A stretch of DNA of 64,000 bases from Desulfosudis oleivorans (lineage in GTDB: Bacteria > Desulfobacterota > Desulfobacteria > Desulfobacterales > SURF-7): NCBI GenBank assembly GCA_020723325.1, contig DYJD01000011.1:139373-203372 (forward strand), written 5' to 3'. The notes under the pieces were generated by a model. It was given only the letters and a program-made list of their open reading frames with translations. It did not search any database and was not told the DNA's origin. Positions 45,101 through 53,000 of the stretch are shown here, piece after piece. Position 1 is the stretch's first letter, and each line of letters starts with the position of its first letter. A program made the translations under genes and the position numbers.

Positions 45101-48100
45101 GGGGTAAGGCCAGGGATGAGCACGGCCTGGCAAGCCCCTGGTCGCCCGTCGCAAGCTTCTTCGTGAGCGAGGAGGCAGCGCCGGCCTCCCTGGCGGTGCA
45201 GGTAAAGACCGGCAAGGGTGTGGAACTCCAGGGCCTGAATGTCTATGCCTTTACCCAGGCCGGGGCCTATACCGGCATCCATGCCCAGACAGATGCCGGC
45301 GGCAAAGCCGCCTTTGATCCCGCGGCCTTCAATGCCGGCGCCTACAAGTTCCGGGCCGATTATCTCGGCCGCCAGTTCTGGACCACGGTGGCGACCTTGC
45401 CGGGCACGGCTCTGATCAACCTTGTGATCCCCACCGAGACCGTGACCCTGGCCGTGACCACGGCGGCCGGGCCGGCCGAGAATGTGCATGTGTACGTGTT
45501 CAGTCCCACCGGATCGTATTTAGCCCTTTTCGCCGATACCGACGACCAGGGCCATGTATCCTTTGAACTGCCCGCGGGCAGCGGGTATAATTTCCGGGCC
45601 GACCTGCTGGGCAACCAGTATTGGAGCAACGTGCAGCAGGTTGTTGCCGGCACGGCCAATGCCTTTGCGGTCAATAGCGGCGGCGGGGAGCTGGCCGTCT
45701 ATGTGGGCGAGAATGCCACCACGGCCTTGCCGGGCCTGCGGGTCTATCTCTTCCACCAGAATGAAAGCTATCTCAACCTGAACAGCGTCACCGACGACCA
45801 GGGCCGGGCCGCCTTTGACGTGCCGGCCGGCACCTACAAGGTGCGCGCCGATTACCTGGGCTACCAGTTCTTCAGCGCTGAAACCTCCGTAACGGCCGAT
45901 ACATCCGCAAACCTGCTCATTCCCCATGCGGATCTGGTCGGAACCGTAACCGGTGAGTTCCAGGGGGAAAGCACGCCCCTTGCCGGCCTGAATGTCTATC
46001 TGTTCAACAAGGACAGCGCCTACCAGAACCGGCACTTCATCACCGATGGAGAGGGCCGGGTGACCCTGCATCTGCCGGCCAAGGCCTATAAGATCCGGGC
46101 CGATTATCTGGGCCGGCAGTTCATGTCCGAAGAATTCACCCAGACCGATGTGAACGTGGCCATCCCCATGGCCGACGTCAATGTGCGCGTGGGCTGGAAC
46201 ACCGCCGCCATTCCAGGCGTGTCGGTCTATGCCTTCAGCGCGGCCGGGGCCTATCTTTCCCTGCACGGCACCACTGATGCTGCGGGCGAGGTCCAATTCC
46301 GCCTGCCCTCTGCCGGAATTTACCGGTTCCGGGCCGATTACCAGGCCGGCCAGTTCTGGAGCGGCGACACCAGCCTGTTGCCGGGCGAAGTCAAAGCAGT
46401 GGACATCAGCACCGGCGGCGGCGCCTTTGCCTTCAGCGTGCAAAAAGGCCCGGGCGAGCCCATCCCCGGTGTCAACTGCCATGTGTTCAGCGAAACCGGG
46501 GCCTATTTCGGCGTGCACGGCCCCACCAGCAGCGACGGCGAAGTCACTTTTGACCTGGCCGACAACATCTACAACATCCGGGTGGATTATCTCGGGTACC
46601 AGTTCTGGAGTTACAACCATGACGTGCCCGAGGTGCTTTCCGGCCTGCTGACCATCCCGCACCAGGATACGGCGATCACCGTTTCCGGCAGCTTCAACGG
46701 CACGGTCACGCCCATTGCCGGCGTGCCGGTGTACCTGTTCACCAAGGAGGGCGCCTACCAGAACCGCTCGCTGACCACGGACGGCAACGGCCGGGTGACC
46801 TTCAACCTGCCGACCCAGGAATACAAGGTCCGGACCGATTATCTGGGCCGCCAGTTCTGGTCCGGGGCTTTCCAGCAACAGGACACGGCCGTTGCAATCC
46901 CCATGGCCGACGCGGAGATCCTGGTGACCTTTGCCGGCCAGCCCGTGGCCGGCGTGCCGGTCTATGCCTTTACCGCGACCCATAGTTATCTTAATCTCCA
47001 TGCCACAACCAATGCCGAGGGCAAGGTTTTGTTCCGCCTGCCGGCCGCCGGGGTCTATGATTTCCGGGCCGACTACCAGGGCAGCCAGTTCTGGTCAGGC
47101 GAAGCCGGCCTGACCGCCGACCAGCTCAACCCGGTTGAAATCAACACCGGCGGTGGCCTGTTCACGTTCACGGTGCTCAAGGCCGAGAACATGCCCCTTA
47201 CCGGCGCCACCTGCTATGTGTTCAACGAGCAAGGGGCCTATCTCAACCTCAACGCCGTGACCAGCAGCGAAGGCCAGGTGTCTTTCGGCCTGGCCGACGG
47301 CCGCTACAAGATCCGGGTGGACCACCTGGGCTATCAGTACATGAGCCCGGTGATGCAGATCCCGGGCAGCCTTTCCGGCACGTTCACCATCCCCCATGCG
47401 GATGTGACCGTGTCGGTGAACAGCCTGTACCAGGGCGTGCTTGAGCCCATGGCCGGCCTCAAGGTCTACCTGTTCACCCAGGCCGGGGCGTACCAGAATG
47501 TCAACAAGACCACCGACGCGGCCGGCCAGGCCGCCTTCAACCTGCCGCCCGGCCAATACCGCCTGCGGGTGGATTACCTGAGCCAGCAGTTCTGGTCCGC
47601 GTACTTCAGCCAGACCAATGTGACCGTGGACATCCCCATGGCTGAAGCAGCCGTCACCGTCAGCGGCGCGGGCCAGCCCCTTGGGAATGTGCCGGTGTAT
47701 GCCTTTACCGGCAGCCGGGCTTACCTCAACCTGACCCAAACCACCGCCGCGGACGGCAAGGCCCTGTTCCGTCTGCCGGCCGCCGGCGTTTATGATTTTA
47801 GGGCCGACTACCAGGGCAGCCAGTACTGGGCCGATGACGCGGCCCTTGCCGCCAACCAGGTCAACATTGTGCCCATTTCCACCGGCGGCGGCGTGTTCCA
47901 GCTCACCCTGTTCAAGGAGCCGGGCCTGGCCCTTGCCGGCATCCGCTGCTATGTGTTCAATGCCGCCGGGTCGTATCTCGGCCTGTCCGGCACCTCCGAT
48001 GCCCAGGGCCGGGTGAGCTTCAACCTGGCGGACGGCACCTACAAGTTCCGGGTGGATTATCTCGGGTACCAGTTCTGGACCGGCCTGCACACTGTGCCCA

Positions 48101-48618
48101 CCAGCCTTGCGGATGACTTTGTGATTGCCCACCAGAACACCACCGTCACGGTGCAAAGCCTGTATCAAACCGCGGCGCCCCTCGGGAACGTGCGCGTGTA
48201 CCTGTTCACCCAGGGCGGGGCCTACCAGAATATTTACCAGAATACTGATGCCCAGGGCCGGGTGGTGTTCAGCCTGCCCCAGAAAGCCTATAAGGTCCGG
48301 GCCGACTATCTCGGGTACCAGTTCTGGTCCGACCCGTTCACCTGGACAGATCAGACCGTTTCAATCCCCCACGGCCTGGCCAAGGTCCATGCCCTTCGCT
48401 CGGGTGTGGACCAGCCCGGCGCCCGGGTCTATCTGTTCACCGGCGCCGGGTCCTATCAGAGCCGCTACGTGGACACCAATGCCGCCGGCCTGGCTGAGTT
48501 CCTGATTCCCAACCAGGCCTTCAAGTTCCGGGTGGACCACAGTGGTAAGCAAGTGTGGAGCGGGGTGGTCACTGTTACGCCGGGGGGGGAGAATGTTGTT
48601 GAGGTGGAGTTAAATTAG
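42127..48618 (+). CDS. Very large secreted repeat protein (2163 residues)
   Basis: A signal peptide (MNRPHFKSILMLISFLLLGL, ending near AWAA) starts the protein. Residues 30 to about 540 are beta-rich, with CARDB/cadherin-like parts. A calcium-binding type segment follows at about 546-590 (DSDGDGLPDSW, DFDGDGISDLDEFLNGTDP). Ig/FnIII-like domains extend to 1020 (DADGDPITYEFQV, DADGDALTYEFEL). Then 14 tandem units of about 80 residues follow, each ending like YKxRADYLGYQFWS and containing VYLFxxxGAYxxxxxTDxxG, similar to carboxypeptidase-regulatory-like or transthyretin-like sandwiches. No membrane span, LPXTG or PEP-CTERM end is present, so secretion or loose surface attachment is likely. GGAAAG precedes the ATG. 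Adhesin or structural function is inferred; no enzyme domain is visible. Confidence 0.88.
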   Translation: MNRPHFKSILMLISFLLLGLVPVQAWAAESLCAEVKIEIKQELSLERQAFDAHMRINNGLSNISLDHVKIVVNFMDENNNPVTASFDPNADPSTTRFFIRVDSMENITDVDGQGVVSPSTSADIHWLIIPTQGAAGGQIQGKLYYVGATLTYQLGGEENVTQVTPDYIYVKPLPDLALDYFMPEDVYGDDAFTDAIEPPVPYALGLRVKNIGQGIARNVKIESAQPKIIENKQGLLVGFVIESSEANGKIAPASLLAALGDIAPESAGTARWIMTTTLSGRFTNFTASVAHANELGGDLTSLIKTENLKPHTLVRDVLTDLPGRDGIRDFLAKDGSLFKLYESSGVDTQVVDFSGDSSLTPAGASGTTTNFTLTTTANAGFSYICLSDPHAGSRILKGAVRSDGKLIKPENAWLSKTRKADPAAGWNYFVNLFDAQGTSSYTLTFDDPGNLPQAPVLGYIADHAGVEGQQLGFLVEASDPNGTVPKLTAEALPAGATLTDSGNGSAVFDWTPNSGQAGTYTITFKASDGVLSSTRRAVVSIHSLGDSDGDGLPDSWEMAHFGTLDRDGTGDFDGDGISDLDEFLNGTDPERADHAPSVPLIISPAAGAEVDTLLPQLTVENSTDADGDPITYEFQVFSDESLAEPVAVQTGIAAGNNQTSWTVTVALADNTTYIFRVRACDQASRSLWAYGRFMVNTANDTPSVPLPCDPAQGRMVDTLTPVLTAMAAGDADNDSLAYTFEIYDSADMANLLTTGPGMLTDAGRRVVFAVTDAVLADQATYYWKVFVSDEHGLENASDIMAFTVNLADHAPTAPGIILPAPGSEVTALSVDITVTNSLDADGDALTYEFELDTQADFNSPAKRVSGPLPAGDVETMFAVTGLSDNTRYYLRVRADDGLAPGPFSFSSFFVNTVNNLPATPVVKNPDELAWTTTLAPTLGVGPAKDVDEDELTYHFEIYDDADLTQLIQAGDAADPEWVVPQALTVNTRYYFRGKARDEHGLASPWSPVASFFVSEEAAPASLAVQVKTGKGVELQGLNVYAFTQAGAYTGIHAQTDAGGKAAFDPAAFNAGAYKFRADYLGRQFWTTVATLPGTALINLVIPTETVTLAVTTAAGPAENVHVYVFSPTGSYLALFADTDDQGHVSFELPAGSGYNFRADLLGNQYWSNVQQVVAGTANAFAVNSGGGELAVYVGENATTALPGLRVYLFHQNESYLNLNSVTDDQGRAAFDVPAGTYKVRADYLGYQFFSAETSVTADTSANLLIPHADLVGTVTGEFQGESTPLAGLNVYLFNKDSAYQNRHFITDGEGRVTLHLPAKAYKIRADYLGRQFMSEEFTQTDVNVAIPMADVNVRVGWNTAAIPGVSVYAFSAAGAYLSLHGTTDAAGEVQFRLPSAGIYRFRADYQAGQFWSGDTSLLPGEVKAVDISTGGGAFAFSVQKGPGEPIPGVNCHVFSETGAYFGVHGPTSSDGEVTFDLADNIYNIRVDYLGYQFWSYNHDVPEVLSGLLTIPHQDTAITVSGSFNGTVTPIAGVPVYLFTKEGAYQNRSLTTDGNGRVTFNLPTQEYKVRTDYLGRQFWSGAFQQQDTAVAIPMADAEILVTFAGQPVAGVPVYAFTATHSYLNLHATTNAEGKVLFRLPAAGVYDFRADYQGSQFWSGEAGLTADQLNPVEINTGGGLFTFTVLKAENMPLTGATCYVFNEQGAYLNLNAVTSSEGQVSFGLADGRYKIRVDHLGYQYMSPVMQIPGSLSGTFTIPHADVTVSVNSLYQGVLEPMAGLKVYLFTQAGAYQNVNKTTDAAGQAAFNLPPGQYRLRVDYLSQQFWSAYFSQTNVTVDIPMAEAAVTVSGAGQPLGNVPVYAFTGSRAYLNLTQTTAADGKALFRLPAAGVYDFRADYQGSQYWADDAALAANQVNIVPISTGGGVFQLTLFKEPGLALAGIRCYVFNAAGSYLGLSGTSDAQGRVSFNLADGTYKFRVDYLGYQFWTGLHTVPTSLADDFVIAHQNTTVTVQSLYQTAAPLGNVRVYLFTQGGAYQNIYQNTDAQGRVVFSLPQKAYKVRADYLGYQFWSDPFTWTDQTVSIPHGLAKVHALRSGVDQPGARVYLFTGAGSYQSRYVDTNAAGLAEFLIPNQAFKFRVDHSGKQVWSGVVTVTPGGENVVEVELN
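45187..48615 (+). repeat. Fourteen tandem protein-coding repeats with a three-unit super-repeat
   Basis: Units are recognisable by the core (R)(A/V)DYxGxQFW. From the third unit they cycle through three types that differ in their ends: ...IPMAD, ...TGGG and ...IPHxD. The cycle is seen three full times plus remnants, so the array grew by duplication of about 250-residue blocks. Confidence 0.8.
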
Positions 48619-48722
48619 TTTGATTGGTTTGATTGGTTTGATTAGTTGGATTGGTTGGATTAGTTGGATTGGTTTAATTGGTTGGATTGGTTTTATTGGT
48701 TGGATTGGTTTTATTGGTTGGA
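48616..48722. repeat. 9-bp-period minisatellite, forward array
   Basis: TTTGATTGG/TTGGATTGG-type units begin at the stop codon of the large repeat protein and run to just before the ribosome site of the four-helix-bundle gene. The matching reverse array lies after that gene (49104-49158). Confidence 0.85.
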
Positions 48723-48731
48723 AAGGGTGGA

Positions 48732-49103
48732 ATGGGTACGGTCAGACGATTTGAAGACTTGGAGTGCTGGCAGGAGGCACGCAAGCTGGTGGGATTGATC
48801 TATTCGTTCACCCAAAAAAAAGGCTTCAAGTCGGATTTTGAACTGATAAGCCAGATCAGGCGCAGCGCGGTGTCCGGCATGGCCAACATCGCCGAGGGTT
48901 TTCACCGAAACAGCAATAAGGATTTTATGAAATTTCTGGATTACAGCCGTGCTTCAATAGCCGAAACAGTAAGTCATTGCTATGTTGCCCTGGATCAGAA
49001 ATACATCACCGAACCGGAGATGCATCAAGCCAAAGAACAAGCCGAACTCGTCTGGAAAAAAATAAACAACTTCATCACCTATCTAAACAAAAAGGCCAAC
49101 TAA
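48732..49103 (+). CDS. Four-helix-bundle protein of the S23/IVP family
   Basis: The 123-residue product matches small four-helix-bundle proteins first found in 23S rRNA intervening sequences: RRFEDLECWQEARKL near the start, QIRRSAVSGMANIAEGFHR in the middle, FLDYSRASIAETVSH later. Family members form pentamers and include the Avd accessory of diversity-generating retroelements, but most stand-alone copies have unknown function. No reverse transcriptase or template repeat was seen here. The frame extends back into the minisatellite; the ATG at 48732 is chosen because AGGGTGG precedes it and the family starts there. The gene is enclosed by a forward and a reverse minisatellite array. Confidence 0.88.
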   Translation: MGTVRRFEDLECWQEARKLVGLIYSFTQKKGFKSDFELISQIRRSAVSGMANIAEGFHRNSNKDFMKFLDYSRASIAETVSHCYVALDQKYITEPEMHQAKEQAELVWKKINNFITYLNKKAN

Positions 49104-49158
49104 ACCAATGCAACCAACCAAACCAATCCAACTAATTAAACCAATTAAACCAATCCAA
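49104..49158. repeat. 9-bp-period minisatellite, reverse array, partly coding
   Basis: AACCAATCCAACTAATTAAA-type units are the complement of the array at 48616-48722. From 49108 they are in frame with the rhodanese-like gene and encode TKPIQLIKPIKPIQL. Confidence 0.8.
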
Positions 49159-49869
49159 CTTTTTTTTATGTTTCTATTTTTCGCCAACCTATCCTTTGCC
49201 GCCGAACAAGACCTGCTGCTGCAAGCAGGCGCGGCCCTGCAGTCCTATCGGCAAAACAGCATTACTATAATCGACGTCCGTGACCCGGCCGCCTTTGAAA
49301 AACTGCATATCCCCGGCGCCCTGAACGTTCCCTTGTTCGCCGTCAAGACCAAGTCGTTCCTCAAGGCTGGCCCTATCGTTTTGGTCAACGAGGGTTTTCA
49401 TTTAACACCCCTTGAAACCGAATGCCGCGCCCTGCGGGAAAAAGGCTTCAACGCCGCGGCCCTCATCGGCGGCCTGGTGGCTTGGGATGCTGCCAAAGGC
49501 CCGCTGGACGGCGACCGCCTCTATCTATCCGAAGCCCGCATGGTCTCTGCCAATGTGTTTCAACAAGAGAAAAATCGTTCTGACCTTCTTGTGATCGACG
49601 CCTCGAAATGGAGTCAAGTAAAAGATATTTTATCTACCCAAAAACCACAGCATCAGCCAACTCTATTATATACCCAAAATGGGGCGGGCTATGAAAACAT
49701 ACATTATGGAATTGAAAAAGTCGGTGCCGGGCCGGTGTTTTATCTGGCAGGCGGGATGGCCGGATACAAGGCTTTTCAAAACAGCCTGGCCATGTCCCTG
49801 CGACCCCAGGATGAGCGCATGCAAAGCATCAGCGCTTGTCCTTCCTGTAAAAAAAAAGCGTTGGATTAA
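49108..49869 (+). CDS. Secreted rhodanese-like protein lacking the catalytic cysteine
   Basis: The 253-residue product has a rhodanese-like fold (SITIIDVRDPAAFEKLHIPGALNVPLFA; AALIGGLVAWDAAKGPL). A second, weaker rhodanese-like half follows (LLYTQNGAGYENI; FYLAGGMAGYKAF). At the active-site loop the text is VLVNEGFHLT, with no Cys, so sulfur transfer is unlikely. A CPSC pair near the C-terminus could bind metal or form a disulfide. The start at 49108 lies in the minisatellite and gives a charged start and hydrophobic core ending LSFA-A, a plausible signal peptide. A start at 49168 would leave no basic region. The ATG is 4 bases after the previous stop. Confidence 0.72.
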   Translation: MQPTKPIQLIKPIKPIQLFFMFLFFANLSFAAEQDLLLQAGAALQSYRQNSITIIDVRDPAAFEKLHIPGALNVPLFAVKTKSFLKAGPIVLVNEGFHLTPLETECRALREKGFNAAALIGGLVAWDAAKGPLDGDRLYLSEARMVSANVFQQEKNRSDLLVIDASKWSQVKDILSTQKPQHQPTLLYTQNGAGYENIHYGIEKVGAGPVFYLAGGMAGYKAFQNSLAMSLRPQDERMQSISACPSCKKKALD

Positions 49870-49875
49870 TAAAAC

Positions 49876-50049
49876 TGTCTGATTGGTTTAATTAGTTTGA
49901 TTAGTTTAATTAGTTGGTTAAGGAGATAATCGAGTTGAATTCTATATTTTCAATACAGCGATTGATGAAAATGAAAACCACAAAAACCAATCCAACCAAT
50001 AAAACTAATTCAACCAATTCAACCAATGAAACTAATAGAACCAATTTAG
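49876..50049. repeat. 9-bp-period minisatellite, forward and reverse arrays
   Basis: A forward array (GATTGGTTTAATTAGTTTGA) covers about 49876-49918 and a reverse array (AACCAATAAAACTAATTC) about 49980-50049, with 60 bases between. The gap includes TAAGGAG and a TTG at 49935 in frame with the giant gene. The arrays fill the space before the giant gene. Confidence 0.8.
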
Positions 50050-50066
50050 CAAATATAGAGGCTTTT

Positions 50067-53000
50067 ATGAAAGCGATCCGTTGCTCAAATGACAATTCTG
50101 CTAAAAATCAGAACATATCTTTCAGGGCCATGCTCCGCATCGCTTTTATCTTGCTTCTCTTCCTATATCCGCTGGCAAGCAGTGCCTTGGCCGACCCAGT
50201 GGTGATCTCCACCAACACGACCATTTCCGCAACCAACACAAGTTTTGACAATCAGGACATTACTGTCAGTGGATGCACCTTAACTATTGATGGCGCACAC
50301 CAATTCCAAAGCCTTTCAATTATAAACGGCGGCAAAATCACCCATATCGCCAACTCCACCACTCAGACTAATATTTTGGATCTTAATATCACAAACGATG
50401 TCACGATTGATACGGGCGCGTCCATTGATGCCAGTGGTTGCGGATTTACCACCGATCAGGGACCTGGCAAAGGGTCTGCAACTTTTTACGGTGGCGGAGG
50501 AGGAGGACATGGCGGTAATGGTGGTTATTGTTATAATAACTATAGCGCTACAGGAATAAGTCCTGGCGGCGTAGAATATGATTCCATAACGAATCCATCA
50601 CAAATCGGTAGTGGAGGCGGTTATGGTAGGAGTGGTGGTCGCTTAGGTGGAAATGGTGGCGGCGGTATCAGATTGAATGTCGGAGGGCGGCTTGAAAACA
50701 GAGGGAAAATCCTATCAAATGGCAATAATGGCGTTGGCTCTTTTGATATGTCTTCTGGTGGTGGTTCGGGTGGTTTTATCTATTTAACTGTTGGAGATTT
50801 TGCTGGCGTCGGGGAAATTAGCGCCAACGGTGGAATTGGAGGATCTCCGAGTTCGGGTGGAGGTGGTGCCGGCGGCAGAATAGCCATTTTTTACAATACA
50901 AAGACATATACAGGCGCTACTACAGCATATGGTGGTACGGGCTATCAAAACGGTTCTGCCGGCAGTATTTATTTGAAATCCAAAATCTCCACTGAAGGGC
51001 AGATCATATTTGACAACAGTGTAAACACGGTTGCTTCTACAAGTATCGTAGGGGATTTTCCAGATATCCTTATTCGTAATTCTGTAGTCATTGTAGCCGG
51101 TAACGTAACCGCAATTAGTTGCACTGTATCGAATAATGCCGTCTTGACTCACTCTCAGAACACTGATGTTCAGACCAATATAATTGACATGGCGGTTTCA
51201 GGGAATATGACTGTAGAAAGTAGCGGGCTGATCAATGCCAGCGGGCTCGGCTTTCTCCGCGATCAAGGTAACGGCAAAGGACTTTCAGGTTATTATGGCG
51301 GCGGCGGTGGTGCCCATGGCGGCAATGGTGGCAATGGTACCAGCAATACCGGAGGTGTAAGTTACGATTCCGTAACCGATCCATCCCAGATCGGCAGCGG
51401 TGGTGGTTCTGGCAGTAATGGCGACCGCTTAGGTGGAAATGGCGGTGGTGGTATCAGATTGAGTGTCAGCGGACGGCTTGAAAACAACGGCATAATAAGA
51501 GCAAATGGTAACAATGGAGTTGGTGGTGGTTCTGTATATTGTGGTGGGGGCGGTGCTGGTGGTTTTATTAATTTGACAGTTGGTGAGCTTACAGGTGTCG
51601 GCTCTATCAGCGCTAATGGCGGCATTGGCGGCATTACAGGTTCGAACGGCGGCGGCGGCGGAGCCGGCGGTAGAATAGCCATCTATTATAATAGTAAGTC
51701 ATATACAGGCACTGTTACAACTTATGGCGGTACAGGCTATCAGAATGGCGCTAGCGGCAGTGTATATATAAAGTCCAATGCTGATGCAAATGGCGAGGTT
51801 ATTTACGATAATAATCAAAACTATGGTGCTTATACGTATATTTCTGGGACCCTGCCGAATATAACCATACGCAATAAAACCATGGTTGTCGCTACCGGAA
51901 CAATAACAGCAACCAGTTGTATAGTATCAAACAACAGCATTTTAACTCACGGGATAAACAGCAACAATCAGGAATATATTGTTGACATGGTAGTTTCGGG
52001 TAATTTTATCATAGAAACCGGCGGCCTGATTGATGCCAATAGTCGGGGCTATACCAGTGGTCAAGGTTCTGGCAAAGGAGGTTCAGGCTACTATGGCGGC
52101 GGCGGTGGTGCCCATGGCGGCAATGGTGGCAATGGTACCAGCAATACCGGAGGTGTAAGTTACGATTCCGTAACCGATCCATCCCAGATCGGCAGCGGTG
52201 GTGGTTCTGGCAGTAATGGCGACCGCTTAGGTGGAAATGGCGGTGGTGGTATCAGATTGAGTGTCAGCGGACGGCTTGAAAACAACGGCATAATAAGAGC
52301 AAATGGTAACAATGGAGTTGGTGGTGGTTCTGTATATTGTGGTGGGGGCGGTGCTGGTGGTTTTATTAATTTGACAGTTGGTGAGCTTACAGGTGTCGGC
52401 TCTATCAGCGCTAATGGCGGCATTGGTGGCATTACAGGTTCGAGCGGTGGCGGCGGTGGCGCTGGCGGTCGCATCGCTATTTATTACCATTCAGCCCATC
52501 CAGCATCTACCTTCAACATGGCTAACGTTGCGGTTGTAAGCGGCACTGGTTATCAAAACGGCCAACCAGGCACCATCTACATCCCGGAAGTGGCCACCCC
52601 GGTCATCACCACCAACAACGGCCAGGATTTTTCCACCGGCAACATAGCCCTGACCCTTACCGGCACCTGTCTTGCCGATGCGGCGGTGATCCTGGTGAAC
52701 GGCTCGGCCGACGGCGTGACCCATGGCCCGGGAACCACCTCCTGGAGTTATTCGACGAATCTTACGGAAGGCGCCAACACCTTTTCCGTAGTCGCCCAAA
52801 ACGGCATGGGCCTGCAGAGCGGGGCCGCTGTCATCACGGTGACCTTGAATTCCACTCCGCCGGGTGCGCCGGTGATCACCACCAATTCCGGCGGGGATTT
52901 CACGGTTCAGACCGCCCAGGTCCAGCTCCAGGGCACCTGCACGGCGGACAGCAACGCCATTCTGGTGAATGGCTCGGCCGAAGGTGTCACATACACGCCC

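Noticed and set aside
48732-49103. Diversity-generating retroelement accessory (Avd)
   Set aside because: No reverse transcriptase, template repeat or variable repeat pair with adenine-biased differences was seen nearby; the 335-base repeats in the giant gene are identical, not adenine-mutated.
41894-50049. CRISPR array
   Set aside because: The repeats are about 9 bases, adjoining and without unique spacers, and no cas gene is present.
49935-50066. TTG start at 49935 (with TAAGGAG) or ATG at 49965 for the giant gene
   Set aside because: Both are in frame but would place about 40 minisatellite-encoded Thr/Asn-rich residues before the signal peptide. The ATG at 50067 has its own GAGG site and an ordinary signal sequence.
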